A stretch of DNA of 64,000 bases from the NCBI RefSeq assembly GCF_001433995.1, contig NZ_AZCX01000011.1:1-64000 (forward strand). The letters are read 5' to 3'. This document shows, one piece after another, positions 1 to 7,752 of the stretch. A model generated the notes under the pieces. The model was given only the letters and a program-made list of their open reading frames with translations. It had not been told where the DNA came from and ran no database searches. The first letter of the stretch is position 1; every line of letters begins with the position of its first letter. Source of the DNA: Secundilactobacillus kimchicus JCM 15530 (lineage in GTDB: Bacteria > Bacillota > Bacilli > Lactobacillales > Lactobacillaceae). Both the position numbers and the translations under genes were made by a program.

Positions 1-54
1 TAAAACTGTCAATATTCCGGGTGGGGTCATAAACGTCTTCATTTTATACAACCT

Positions 55-92
55 AAAAATCCGTCTAAATTCGCTGATTTAGACGGATTTTT
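55..92. terminator. Bidirectional intrinsic terminator
   Basis: Perfect 16-bp inverted repeat (arms 55-70 and 77-92, loop TCGCTG) ending in A-runs and T-runs on both sides. It lies just past the stop of the leftward DUF1361 gene and probably also ends a rightward gene left of the window. Bases 1-54 hold no gene that I can see. Confidence 0.85.
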
Positions 93-98
93 ATTTCT

Positions 99-734
99 CT
101 ATTGCGGGGCTTGAGTCCCGGTTAACCGGATGCCCCAAGAAAAAAGTTCAATGAGCAAGAACTGGACCACTGTCAAAACGACAATAAATTTGACTGGTAT
201 GGTTTGAACCGTGGTGGCCAAATGGTGCCACTGACTAAAGAAATCAACAGAATTAAGGCGTAGGTACCGGCCAATAAAGATGGCGTAGCTGGAAATAATA
301 GCCATGACAAGAAAGAAGCCGTGTTGAACTGGAACGGTCATTTTTAAGCTACTAGCGACCAATCGAAGGCTATGAATCCCAATGAGGACGCCAGCAATAG
401 CAGCTAGCACAATCAAGAAATAATTGATAAAGCTTTCGGGTCGATCAAGACTAACGCCGGCCATATACAGGTGAGAAAAATCGGTGAGCATATACATCGT
501 GTTTGGGTAGAAGAGCACCCAGATAAAAAGGAGCGGGGCTTTGATGAACCCAAATTGGTGAGAAGCGGTCTGCATGACGTAGGCAATATCTAAAGGAATT
601 AAGGCCAGGATAAGATTCTTACTGAGAAATGAGACGAACCGCCCGCGGCTGTAGAGGTACCCGGCTAGAAGGATAAAGACTAAATTAATGGCAATGATCA
701 GCAATAACTGGTCTTTGATTTTGGTTAACGGCAT
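99..734 (-). CDS. DUF1361 family integral membrane protein
   Basis: A 211-residue multi-pass membrane protein of unknown function. The DUF1361 signature is visible: an N-terminal hydrophobic stretch followed by 'NLILALIPLD', then 'FYPNTMYMLTDFSHL' and, near the C-terminus, 'IFIGRYLRLNSVDF'. About six hydrophobic segments fill most of the length. I place the start at the ATG at 734 because AGGGGGG lies 6 bases upstream; the frame is open 13 codons further but without a ribosome-binding site there. It is followed by a terminator and lies downstream on the same strand of the FMN-binding gene, with a 125-base gap. No biochemical role is established for the family. Confidence 0.8.
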   Translation of the reverse strand: MPLTKIKDQLLLIIAINLVFILLAGYLYSRGRFVSFLSKNLILALIPLDIAYVMQTASHQFGFIKAPLLFIWVLFYPNTMYMLTDFSHLYMAGVSLDRPESFINYFLIVLAAIAGVLIGIHSLRLVASSLKMTVPVQHGFFLVMAIISSYAIFIGRYLRLNSVDFFSQWHHLATTVQTIPVKFIVVLTVVQFLLIELFSWGIRLTGTQAPQ

Positions 735-859
735 ATTGTGCCCCCCTGAAATAACTAGTTTACAAAAAAACATACCTCAAAAAGGCCAAGTTTAGGGGGA
801 TTTGATTTATATTTTGATTTTCCTTAACAAAACCGCTGTTAACCGGATGCAGTTGCTCG

Positions 860-1300
860 CTAGTCATGCGATTGACTACTGAGCTTGTCCAGTTTTTCAG
901 TTGTGATTTCGTTGTTGTTCCTTAGTCTAAAGGACATCGTGTTAAATTGCAGAATGACTGGGTCGGTATAGGCTAATTCTCGTTGAAACCGGTTGAGTAG
1001 TTTTTGAATGTCGTCGCTGAGCTTACCTTCCGAAACAATCCGAAAATGACCCTTTAAACAAATTGAGGAATAATTCCGTTGATTGTAGCTAAAAATAGCA
1101 ATTCTGTTGTCGTTGGCTATGTTTCGAATCGTTGATTTGCTTTTGTCCGTGTAAAACAAAATTGAATTGATTGATTTGTTCAACGGTAACGGCGTCAGGG
1201 CCACTTGACTAGGAAACCCCATTTCGTCCAACGAGGCGACAACAAAAACGGCCGATTTCTGAACTAATTGGTTGGCAATCTCTAAGATATTGTCAGACAT
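860..1300 (-). CDS. FMN-binding split-barrel (pyridoxamine 5'-phosphate oxidase-like) protein
   Basis: A 146-residue cytosolic protein of the PNPOx-like split-barrel superfamily, resembling general-stress-protein-26-type flavin proteins. Seen: the early strand 'AVFVVASLDEMGFPSQVALTPL', the turn 'ILFYTDKSKSTIRNIANDNRIAIF' typical of the flavin-binding core, and 'CLKGHFRIVSE'. GGAGGTG lies 4 bases before the ATG. It is transcribed divergently from a MarR regulator, a common layout in which the regulator controls both sides; that link is inference. Substrate and whether it binds FMN or F420/heme cannot be told from sequence; length is typical for the small members. Confidence 0.75.
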   Translation of the reverse strand: MSDNILEIANQLVQKSAVFVVASLDEMGFPSQVALTPLPLNKSINSILFYTDKSKSTIRNIANDNRIAIFSYNQRNYSSICLKGHFRIVSEGKLSDDIQKLLNRFQRELAYTDPVILQFNTMSFRLRNNNEITTEKLDKLSSQSHD

Positions 1301-1389
1301 GAGACACCTCCGGTTTTTATTTAAGCATGCCAGTTTCGGGTCAGGGGTTCAATGAATCTGCTCAAAGTCTGTGAATTAGAATATCGGGT

Positions 1390-1423
1390 CTCAAAATCGA
1401 AAATTTTTATTTTTGAGTTGACA
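1390..1423. promoter_or_regulatory. Candidate MarR operator and -35 in divergent intergenic region
   Basis: Inverted repeat CTCAAAA (1390-1396) / TTTTGAG (1411-1417) with a 14-base A/T-rich spacer, immediately followed by TTGACA (1418-1423). No good -10 sits at the normal distance, so the promoter call is weak. The position between the divergent PNPOx-like and MarR genes makes it a reasonable autoregulatory operator candidate. Confidence 0.35.
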
Positions 1424-1481
1424 TTCTGGTGTGGATATACTCCATTTAGTTAGCCGGCTAAATAAAAACGAGGAGGTCACC

Positions 1482-1973
1482 ATGGACAATTACGATTTTT
1501 TGGATATTCCTGATGCTGAGCGAATTCAGGCGATGAATGCTGCTTTTCCCAGTGCAAATTCTGATAATATTTTGGCGTTTATCGCTTTTCAACATGTTTA
1601 TCAGCAAGTGGATACAGAATATGCGACGCTTTTGCAAGATTACGGTTTATCGGAATCGCGGTTTTTAATTTTAATGTTTCTTCGGCGCTCTGGTGCCGCA
1701 GGGTTGAGTCCATCGGATATCGCAGTCAAACTCAACTCTGCGAAACCAATGGGCAGCAAATTAATCCACGGGATGATTCAAACAGGACTAGTGGCAAAAA
1801 AAACTGATGCAAAAGATTTGCGACGGTTTAACGTTCAAATTACGAGCAAGGGAAGCCAACAACTTGATCGCTTTTTACCGGTCAACTTTGATTATTTGAA
1901 TCATTTATTTCATGGTTTAACGACTGAGGAAAAATTTCAGTTAAATCGCTTATTGGCTAAGTTATTAAGATAG
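1482..1973 (+). CDS. MarR family transcriptional regulator
   Basis: A 163-residue winged-helix DNA-binding protein. A helical N-terminal dimerisation part is followed by the wHTH around residues 55-125 ('LSESRFLILMFLRRSG..LSPSDIAVKL..', recognition helix 'AKPMGSKLIHGMIQTGLV') with the wing 'KKTDAKDLRRFNVQITSKG' that carries the usual D-x-R type motif. AGGAGG lies 6 bases before the ATG at 1482; an in-frame GTG 51 bases upstream has no such site. A cysteine-less rhodanese follows after 13 bases, likely in one transcript. The ligand is unknown; a role in redox or phenolic stress would be only a guess. Confidence 0.85.
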   Translation: MDNYDFLDIPDAERIQAMNAAFPSANSDNILAFIAFQHVYQQVDTEYATLLQDYGLSESRFLILMFLRRSGAAGLSPSDIAVKLNSAKPMGSKLIHGMIQTGLVAKKTDAKDLRRFNVQITSKGSQQLDRFLPVNFDYLNHLFHGLTTEEKFQLNRLLAKLLR

Positions 1974-1986
1974 TGAGGGAAAAATA

Positions 1987-2355
1987 ATGGAAAGTAAAAA
2001 AATTGAATTATTGGAAACGTATCTCAGTCTCTACATTGACCACTTCACAGTGTTAAAAGCCATCCAAGACCCGAGTTCGTCTGAGATCGTTGTGTTAGAC
2101 GTCAGAAATGCCCCTAAACAAGTTAAGGGCGACCAAATTCAGGGTGCTTTAGCAATTCCTGCTAAGGAGTTACAGAACCATTTGGCTGACCTGGACAAGA
2201 GTAAAACCTACGTTGTTTACGATTGGACTGAGGGGACGACGCTCGGAAAAACAGCCTTATTAATTCTCCTGAGTCACGAGTTTAAAGCCTTTGAACTTGC
2301 TGGTGCTCTGGAAGGGTGGAAAGGCATGCAGTTGCCGGTGGAGCCTGCTAAATAA
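1987..2355 (+). CDS. Rhodanese-like domain protein lacking the active-site cysteine
   Basis: A 122-residue single-domain rhodanese fold: 'IVVLDVRNAPKQVKGDQIQGALAIP' (strand plus conserved Asp-Arg and the incoming-substrate turn), then 'KTYVVYDWTEGTTLGKTALLILLSHEF' where the catalytic loop normally reads C-R-x-G-x-R, then 'AFELAGALEGWKG', the typical C-terminal motif. The loop cysteine is replaced (DWTEGT), so sulfurtransferase activity is not expected; inactive rhodaneses often act in binding or regulation. Start ATG with GAGGGAAAA upstream, 13 bases after the MarR gene, followed by a strong terminator. Confidence 0.75.
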   Translation: MESKKIELLETYLSLYIDHFTVLKAIQDPSSSEIVVLDVRNAPKQVKGDQIQGALAIPAKELQNHLADLDKSKTYVVYDWTEGTTLGKTALLILLSHEFKAFELAGALEGWKGMQLPVEPAK

Positions 2356-2385
2356 AAAGAGTGAAATTACAACCGTCTCGAAACG

Positions 2386-2440
2386 AAGAGCCCGGCCAAA
2401 GTTAGCAAACAAATCTAACTTTGACCGGGCTCTTTAATTT
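2386..2440. terminator. Bidirectional intrinsic terminator
   Basis: About 20-bp near-perfect inverted repeat (2386-2405 / 2415-2434) rich in GC at the centre and ending TCTTTAATTT. It separates the rightward rhodanese from the leftward flavoprotein and can serve both. Confidence 0.85.
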
Positions 2441-2485
2441 AGCATTTTTTATCCTGTGGTCGGTCGCTATCAAAACTGGGACCGA

Positions 2486-3793
2486 TTAAGCAAAGTAACT
2501 TAAATCACTCGCCGGTGTCGGGTAGGCGTAGATGGGTGATCCCGTCGGTGTGAGTTGGTCAACAAACGTGTTAATCAGTTCATCGGCTACTGAGGATAGA
2601 CTCGCAATCCCGACCACGTTGTGCGCCGCATCCTTAACAACGAGGGCTTGGGCCGTTGGGTCCTTGATGCGATTATAAGTGTACCAGTGCGTGACGTCCA
2701 AGTGCTCAACGGTGTAGACATCTGGCTGAGCAAGCGCAGTGTTCACACTAACACCAACTTGAGCGAGCTTTTCGGTGCCAAAGACAATGGTTGGAATCAC
2801 GGGATAGTGGATGGGGGCGGTGGTCGACCCTAGAATTGACTGGGCAACATACGCGCCTTCAAAGCCGGCGACCGGTGTTAGTTTTGGTTCCCGTCGCGAG
2901 ACAACATCGCCGATGGCGTAAACGTTTTCGACGGTTGTCTTCAAATGATCGTTGACCTGAATCCCGTGTTCGTCGGTTAAAACGCCGATATCGCTGAGGT
3001 TAAGGCCTGCAAGGTTCGGTATCCTCCCCGTCGCATTAATGACCAGATCGCTTTCAATAGCGCCGTTAGATGTTTGAACCGTGAAGTGACCACTTGATTG
3101 TTGGATCTCTGTTGGGGTCGTTTCAAGTTTAACGTCAATTCCAATTGCAGTCATCTGGTTAATCAACGCGTCAACGAGGTCTTGAGGAAAGGCCTTTAGC
3201 GGCCGGTCATTGTGGTGAATTAACGTAACCTTGGCGCCTGCGACAGCTGCAATGTTGGCGAGTTCGAAACTAATATATCCGCCGCCAATAAAGGTTATCC
3301 GGTTGGGCAGTTGATCGAGGTCTAAGAAGTCGGTGCTAGTTTTCGCCCACTGATGGCCAGAAATGTCTAACGCTCGTGGTGTCTGCCCAGTAGCGATAAC
3401 AATATTATCCGTGGTGACTTTTTCTCCCGCAATTTGCAGGGTATGGGCATCGATAAAGGTTGGTGCGTCATGAATGGTCGTTATTCCAGCTGACGTCAAC
3501 CCGCGTTGGGTGCCAACTGGGATTTGGCTGGTATAGGCCCGTTTAAAGGCCATCAGGTCTGGCCAGTTAATCTGAGGTTCACCGCTTAGGCCGAATCCTT
3601 GCATGTGATTAGCCAGTAATTTGGTTTCAATGGCACTGTAGAGCATCTTTTTGGGATCGCACCCCCGGTTGGGGCAAGTTCCACCGAAGAGGTCTCGTTC
3701 AATGACTAAAACGCGTTGCTTCGCAGCTAATGGATACGCGACGGCAGTCCCAGCCGGACCTGCGCCGATGACGATGGTTTGATAATCAGACAT
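2486..3793 (-). CDS. Class I pyridine nucleotide-disulfide oxidoreductase (glutathione reductase-like)
   Basis: A 435-residue FAD/NAD(P)H flavoprotein. Seen in order: FAD-binding GxGxxG 'VIGAGPAG' (residues 8-15), redox-active disulfide 'GGTCPNRGCDPKKML' (Cys40 and Cys45), second dinucleotide motif 'ITFIGGGYISFELANIAA', 'VINATGRIPN', and the second FAD motif 'VYAIGDVV'. The C-terminal dimerisation domain is present, but the usual H-P-T-x-[SA]-E catalytic motif reads Y-P-T-P-A-S (Tyr424), so the proton-transfer histidine is missing. Start ATG at 3793 chosen for GGAGGG just upstream. It follows a uspA gene by 53 bases, suggesting a stress operon. Substrate (glutathione, CoA, bacilliredoxin partner or other) unknown. 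Confidence 0.85.
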   Translation of the reverse strand: MSDYQTIVIGAGPAGTAVAYPLAAKQRVLVIERDLFGGTCPNRGCDPKKMLYSAIETKLLANHMQGFGLSGEPQINWPDLMAFKRAYTSQIPVGTQRGLTSAGITTIHDAPTFIDAHTLQIAGEKVTTDNIVIATGQTPRALDISGHQWAKTSTDFLDLDQLPNRITFIGGGYISFELANIAAVAGAKVTLIHHNDRPLKAFPQDLVDALINQMTAIGIDVKLETTPTEIQQSSGHFTVQTSNGAIESDLVINATGRIPNLAGLNLSDIGVLTDEHGIQVNDHLKTTVENVYAIGDVVSRREPKLTPVAGFEGAYVAQSILGSTTAPIHYPVIPTIVFGTEKLAQVGVSVNTALAQPDVYTVEHLDVTHWYTYNRIKDPTAQALVVKDAAHNVVGIASLSSVADELINTFVDQLTPTGSPIYAYPTPASDLSYFA

Positions 3794-3846
3794 AAAAGAT
3801 CCCTCCACACATAATCATTGATAGCTTGAGTAACGTTAAAAAGTCT

Positions 3847-4299
3847 TTAAACCTGGTCTGGCGTTGGTTCGGCAATAACGAGTACGTTCGCGGTTGCATT
3901 GCGCACTACAGCAGCTGTTGTGGAGCCAACTAGTAACCGGTCAACGGCATCAGTCCCGGATTTTCCCATGACAATCAAGCTCACTTGATTGTCACCAGGA
4001 AAGTCCTGGGCAATGACCTGTTTTGGATTACCGTGACGGACTTCAGTTTCGGCCTTCACGCCTTGATCTTCCGCTATTTTTTGACCTTCGGCGAGAATTT
4101 GGCTGGCTTTTTGAGTCAGCTCTTCATAGTAGCCACCGGCCCCTTGAATTCCCGTGACGTTGTAGATCAACCGTTTGTCGTCGATGACCGTTAATAAGGT
4201 CAATTTCGATTGAAAAGTTTTGACTAACTTCAAGGCCTCACTCAGTGCTAACTTTGAGTTATGACTACCGTCCAATGGTACCGCAATGTGTTCATACAT
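3847..4299 (-). CDS. Universal stress protein, UspA family
   Basis: A 150-residue single Usp domain. The N-terminus 'MYEHIAVPLDGSHNSKLALSEAL' and the C-terminal nucleotide-binding motif 'VMGKSGTDAVDRLLVGSTTAAVVRNA' (G-x2-G-x9-G-S/T) are intact, so it probably binds ATP. Cytosolic, usually linked to starvation, oxidative or acid stress. It is the first gene of a probable two-gene leftward unit with the disulfide reductase-like flavoprotein, separated by 53 bases. No specific partner can be inferred. Confidence 0.9.
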   Translation of the reverse strand: MYEHIAVPLDGSHNSKLALSEALKLVKTFQSKLTLLTVIDDKRLIYNVTGIQGAGGYYEELTQKASQILAEGQKIAEDQGVKAETEVRHGNPKQVIAQDFPGDNQVSLIVMGKSGTDAVDRLLVGSTTAAVVRNATANVLVIAEPTPDQV

Positions 4300-4442
4300 G
4301 ATGCCTCAGTCCTTCCGGGTTTAATTACCTCCATTTTGACTGACTCTTGAGGGACTTGCAAGTCAGAGCAAATAAAATTTGGCGTCCGGCTAGAACTAAG
4401 GTAATCTGATGGGCACTGATAGCGTTAAACGGGGATTTGTGA

Positions 4443-4448
4443 TATTAT
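4443..4448 (+). promoter_or_regulatory. Candidate -10 for the second MarR gene
   Basis: TATTAT preceded by TGTGA lies 30 bases before the chosen TTG start; no convincing -35 is seen. If transcription starts just downstream, the ATG at 4458 would be nearly leaderless. Confidence 0.3.
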
Positions 4449-4478
4449 CAATTTGCTATGAAAACGAGGGATGAATCT

Positions 4479-4952
4479 TTGGAAAAACTAGCCTTTTATA
4501 AGCGAAATATCGAAAATCCACTCATCAACATTATTAATACTCGCGCTCAAGATAATAATTTTGAGCGTCAGTGGATTCAGCTTCATTTATCAAACCGTGA
4601 CTTACAATATGCCATTTCCCAATTATCAACCCTGAACCTTAGGGTCTTACAACAACTTGCTGAAATTGAGCCTGCGACATCAGCGCAATTGATTTCGGCG
4701 CTAGATCTCACGATTGGCGTTGTGACGAAGCACCTGAATAAGTTAAGTCGGCTTGGCTTTGTGAATCGCAAACACCCGGATGAGAAGACGGAATTATTTC
4801 AATTAACACCGGCCGGCAGTCAGGTAGTCGAGACGCAAAACCAGTTATCGGTCCTGTTAGATCAGCAACACGCTAGGCTGGTTGAAAAGTACACGCCAGA
4901 AGAACTTGATACGGTGGCCGCTTTCTTGAAAGATTTACAACAGGGTCACTAA
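4479..4952 (+). CDS. MarR family transcriptional regulator
   Basis: A 157-residue winged-helix regulator. Core wHTH seen as 'LSTLNLRVLQQLAEIEPATSAQLISALDLTIGVVTKHLNKLSRLGFVNRKHPDEKTELFQLTPAGSQVV', followed by a C-terminal helix for dimerisation. The start is uncertain: a TTG at 4479 has GAGGG 8 bases upstream, while the ATG at 4458 (164 residues) has none and would sit inside that site. It is monocistronic, closed by a terminator, and faces leftward gtrA. Ligand and targets unknown. Confidence 0.8.
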   Translation: MEKLAFYKRNIENPLINIINTRAQDNNFERQWIQLHLSNRDLQYAISQLSTLNLRVLQQLAEIEPATSAQLISALDLTIGVVTKHLNKLSRLGFVNRKHPDEKTELFQLTPAGSQVVETQNQLSVLLDQQHARLVEKYTPEELDTVAAFLKDLQQGH

Positions 4953-4963
4953 TTGAGGCCAGT

Positions 4964-5016
4964 AAAAAAGATGCAATCAACCAGCTTAACAGCACCGGTT
5001 GATTGCATCTTTTTTA
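4964..5016. terminator. Bidirectional intrinsic terminator
   Basis: Inverted repeat 4964-4982 / 4997-5015 with A-run at the left and T-run at the right end. The last bases coincide with the stop codon of the leftward gtrA gene, so it serves both converging genes. Confidence 0.85.
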
Positions 5017-5427
5017 TTGGTCATTTGTTCGGAAAATAATCCATTTTGAAAAAATGTAGTTAATGGCGACGACCACAAACTGGTCAATGATTTTAACAAT
5101 CAGGGGATTGCCATGCAAAACGGAGACACCAAGGACCATGATACCTTGGTCGACAAGCAAAGACAGCGCCCGGAATCCGAAGAAGGTTAAAATTTCCCAC
5201 AAGAAGGTGCCAACGGCCATGCTTTTCGAATTAAACACCCATAATTTGTTGGTGACGAAAGCGAAGACGACAGAGGCAAACCAGGCAATGACGTTGGCAA
5301 TCGTATAGTCCATGTGGTGGTTTAGCCAACCGAAGACCACAATGTTGATTAGGGTGGTCAAGCCACCAAAAAAGAGGTATGAAACGAGCGATTCATACTG
5401 GTGATATAGTTTGAGAATTGGTTTCAT
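5014..5427 (-). CDS. gtrA: GtrA family membrane protein (putative polyprenyl-linked sugar flippase)
   Basis: A 137-residue protein with four predicted membrane helices and the GtrA/DPMS-type signature: 'SYLFFGGLTTLINIVVFGWL', 'IANVIAWFASVVFAFVTNKLWVF', then 'FFGFRALSLLVDQGIMVL' and 'IDQFVVVAINYIFSKWIIFR'. GtrA proteins are thought to help move undecaprenyl-phosphate-linked glucose across the membrane for teichoic acid or polysaccharide decoration. It lies downstream of the polyprenyl-phosphate glycosyltransferase gene on the same strand, but a terminator stands between them, so expression may be partly separate. No GtrC-type terminal transferase is next to it. Confidence 0.85.
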   Translation of the reverse strand: MKPILKLYHQYESLVSYLFFGGLTTLINIVVFGWLNHHMDYTIANVIAWFASVVFAFVTNKLWVFNSKSMAVGTFLWEILTFFGFRALSLLVDQGIMVLGVSVLHGNPLIVKIIDQFVVVAINYIFSKWIIFRTNDQ

Positions 5428-5501
5428 TTTGATCCTTCCTCGTTGCGGTTAAACTCCGTCAGATAGCATAACAATCCTGGGATGAAATAACAAGCGAAAT
5501 C

Positions 5502-5530
5502 AAAAACCCGGCGAACTGACCGGGTTTCGG
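5502..5530 (-). terminator. Intrinsic terminator after the GT2 gene
   Basis: Read on the minus strand, an 8-bp stem (5520-5527 with 5504-5511, AAACCCGG type) is followed by a short T-run. It lies 3-30 bases past the GT2 stop and before gtrA. Confidence 0.65.
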
Positions 5531-5532
5531 GC

Positions 5533-6474
5533 TTACTTTTGTTCTTTAATGATGTATTTAGGTCGGTGTTTACTCTCTAGGTAAATTTTACTAATGTATT
5601 GGCCCAAAATTCCCAAACAAAAGAGTTGAATACCACCTAGCAGCAGCATAATCGTGACCATTGACGGCCAGCCCGCAACGGAACCGCCTACCGTCAGCGC
5701 ACGAACGACAACAAATATGAGACCAAAGATCGCCAGAACAAAACTCAGGCCACCAATCCAAGTGGCAATTTTTAGAGGTGCATCGGAAAAATCGATGATT
5801 CCTTCGATTGCGTAGTTAAATAATTGCATAATTGACCAGTGAGTTTCACCGGCGGCACGGGGTTGACTTTCGTATTCCAAGTACGTTGTCTTGTAACCAA
5901 CCCAGGCAAAAATCCCCTTTGAAAAGCGGTTGTATTCGGGTAATGAGCGTACCGAATCGACCATTTCACGAGTCATTAACCGGTAGTCACGCGCGTTCGG
6001 TTCGATATGAACTTGGGAGATAGCATCAATGACTTTGTAAAATTGAGATGACAGAAAAGCTCGAACTCGTCCTTGGCCACGACGTTGCTTTTGGATGGTC
6101 CCAACGCAGTCGTAATCTTCGGTTTCAATGAGATTAATCATTTGTGGGAGAAGTTCCGGTGGATCTTGAAGGTCCACGTCCATGACTGCAACAAGATCAC
6201 CAGTAGCGGCGTCTAATCCAGCTGCTAAGGCCGATTCCTTACCGAAGTTTCGTGAAAATGACAGGTAGTGGACGGTATCTTTGTGTTCGGCTTGCAAGGT
6301 TTTCAGAACTTGCAGGGTTTTGTCGCTTGAGCCGTCGTTAACAAATAAGTATTCAGGTTGGTAGCGGTCGCTTGTTTGATTCATTTCACTAAATACTTTG
6401 GCAACCGCATCATAAAAGAGCATAATCGATTCTTCCTCGTTATAACAGGGAACAATCAGGCTGATGGTACGCAT
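5533..6474 (-). CDS. gtrB: Polyprenyl-phosphate glycosyltransferase, GT2 (GtrB/DPM1-like)
   Basis: A 313-residue GT2 enzyme that likely moves glucose (or another hexose) from a UDP-sugar to undecaprenyl phosphate on the inner membrane face. Seen: 'ISLIVPCYNEEESI' at the N-terminus, 'FVNDGSSDKTLQVL', the metal-binding 'VMDVDLQDPPELL', 'PEYNRFSKGIFAWVGY', and two C-terminal membrane helices ('LKIATWIGGLSFVLAIFGLIFVVV', 'VTIMLLLGGIQLFCLGILGQYISKIY'). This architecture matches the GtrB/YkoT/YfdH group. GtrA lies downstream on the same strand. It is divergent from mnaA, and the two may share a cell-wall polymer context. Confidence 0.88.
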   Translation of the reverse strand: MRTISLIVPCYNEEESIMLFYDAVAKVFSEMNQTSDRYQPEYLFVNDGSSDKTLQVLKTLQAEHKDTVHYLSFSRNFGKESALAAGLDAATGDLVAVMDVDLQDPPELLPQMINLIETEDYDCVGTIQKQRRGQGRVRAFLSSQFYKVIDAISQVHIEPNARDYRLMTREMVDSVRSLPEYNRFSKGIFAWVGYKTTYLEYESQPRAAGETHWSIMQLFNYAIEGIIDFSDAPLKIATWIGGLSFVLAIFGLIFVVVRALTVGGSVAGWPSMVTIMLLLGGIQLFCLGILGQYISKIYLESKHRPKYIIKEQK

Positions 6475-6579
6475 GGCTAAAACAGTCCTTTCTCACAGCT
6501 TAAACTCCATTTTAAGCCATCTATCAAAGATTACAAAGTCTTTTTTAAAACTGAATCCATTTCGGGTGGTGTTATCGTT

Positions 6580-6588
6580 TGGTATAAT
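6580..6588 (+). promoter_or_regulatory. mnaA promoter (-10, extended)
   Basis: TGG followed by a perfect TATAAT at 6583-6588, 34 bases upstream of the mnaA ATG. The -35 is poor, as often with extended -10 promoters. Confidence 0.6.
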
Positions 6589-6621
6589 GAATGTTAACCT
6601 AAATAATAGGAGCCTGAAGGA

Positions 6622-7743
6622 ATGACAAAACCAGTAAAAGTAATGACGATTTTTGGGACCCGTCCTGAAGCAATTAAAATGGCCCCAGTCGTTTTGAAAA
6701 TGCAACAAAACCCGGCCGATTTTACCCCTGTGACCGTTGTAACGGCGCAGCACCGGGAAATGTTAGATCAGGTTTTAGATATTTTCCACATCACCCCCGA
6801 CTACGATTTGGATATTATGCAACCGAACCAAACACTGGCCCAAATCACCAGTCGAGTGTTAACCAAACTCGACGCTGTCATCGACGAGGCAAATCCAGAT
6901 ATTATCCTCGTTCACGGGGACACAACGACCACGTTTGCGGCCAGCCTCAGTGCATTCTACCACCAAAAACCAGTGGGTCACGTGGAAGCCGGTCTTCGAA
7001 CTTGGGACAAGTATTCGCCGTTCCCCGAAGAAATGAATCGCCAAATGACAGATGTTTTAGCCGACTTTTACTTTGCACCAACTGAGTTAAGTCGCGCTAA
7101 CTTACTCAAAGAAAATCATGCGGCGGATCATGTTTTCGTCACTGGCAATACCGCAATTGACGCGCTCCAACAAACGGTTACTAAGGATTACCACCATGAT
7201 GTTTTGGCTGGCATTGATGAGTCCCAACGGATTATTTTATTGACGATGCATCGTCGCGAAAACCAAGGGGCGCCAATGGAACGGGTGTTTGAAACAGTTC
7301 GAGACGTCATTGCAGCGCATCCGGACACCGCGCTTGTTTACCCAGTGCATTTGAGCCCGGCCGTTCGCAAAGTGGCCAACCGAATCCTTGGTGGCGTTGA
7401 CCGGGTTCACTTAATTGAACCGTTGGACGTCGTTGACTTTCATAACTTAGCGGCCAGAAGCTACTTAATTATGACGGATTCTGGTGGCGTCCAAGAAGAG
7501 GCGCCATCGCTTGGTAAACCCGTTTTAGTCCTGCGAGATGAAACGGAGCGACCAGAAGGCGTCACGGCTGGGACGCTGAAGCTGGTTGGAACGGATCCCC
7601 AAAAGGTCCGGCAAGCGCTAGAATCGCTGCTCTCTGATCACCAGACGTATCAGGCGATGGCTGATGCCAAAAACCCGTATGGGGATGGTCATGCTGCAGA
7701 CTACATTTTGAAAGCCATTTTGGCTCATCGTGATCAACTATGA
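6622..7743 (+). CDS. mnaA: UDP-N-acetylglucosamine 2-epimerase (non-hydrolysing)
   Basis: A 373-residue GT-B fold enzyme interconverting UDP-GlcNAc and UDP-ManNAc, which supplies ManNAc for the teichoic-acid linkage unit. Motifs seen: 'FGTRPEAIKMAPVV' near residue 10, 'HGDTTTTFAASL' near 95, 'HVEAGLRTWDKYSPFPEEMNR' near 115-135, 'TMHRREN', and 'TDSGGVQEEAPSLGKPVLVLRDETERPEG' near 290-318, all expected for the active site and nucleotide binding. Full family length. ATG with AGGAG upstream and its own extended -10 promoter. A yihY gene follows after 9 bases, likely co-transcribed. MnaA and WecB are equivalent names. Confidence 0.95.
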   Translation: MTKPVKVMTIFGTRPEAIKMAPVVLKMQQNPADFTPVTVVTAQHREMLDQVLDIFHITPDYDLDIMQPNQTLAQITSRVLTKLDAVIDEANPDIILVHGDTTTTFAASLSAFYHQKPVGHVEAGLRTWDKYSPFPEEMNRQMTDVLADFYFAPTELSRANLLKENHAADHVFVTGNTAIDALQQTVTKDYHHDVLAGIDESQRIILLTMHRRENQGAPMERVFETVRDVIAAHPDTALVYPVHLSPAVRKVANRILGGVDRVHLIEPLDVVDFHNLAARSYLIMTDSGGVQEEAPSLGKPVLVLRDETERPEGVTAGTLKLVGTDPQKVRQALESLLSDHQTYQAMADAKNPYGDGHAADYILKAILAHRDQL

Positions 7744-7752
7744 GGTGAGCAT

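Noticed and set aside
121-850. 13-base direct repeat GTTAACCGGATGC at 121-133 and 838-850
   Set aside because: One copy is inside a coding region and the other just beyond a stop; no element boundaries or further copies, so probably chance.
2621-2833. Small rightward reading frame inside the disulfide reductase gene
   Set aside because: No ribosome-binding site; it lies entirely inside a well-supported gene and looks like a shadow frame.
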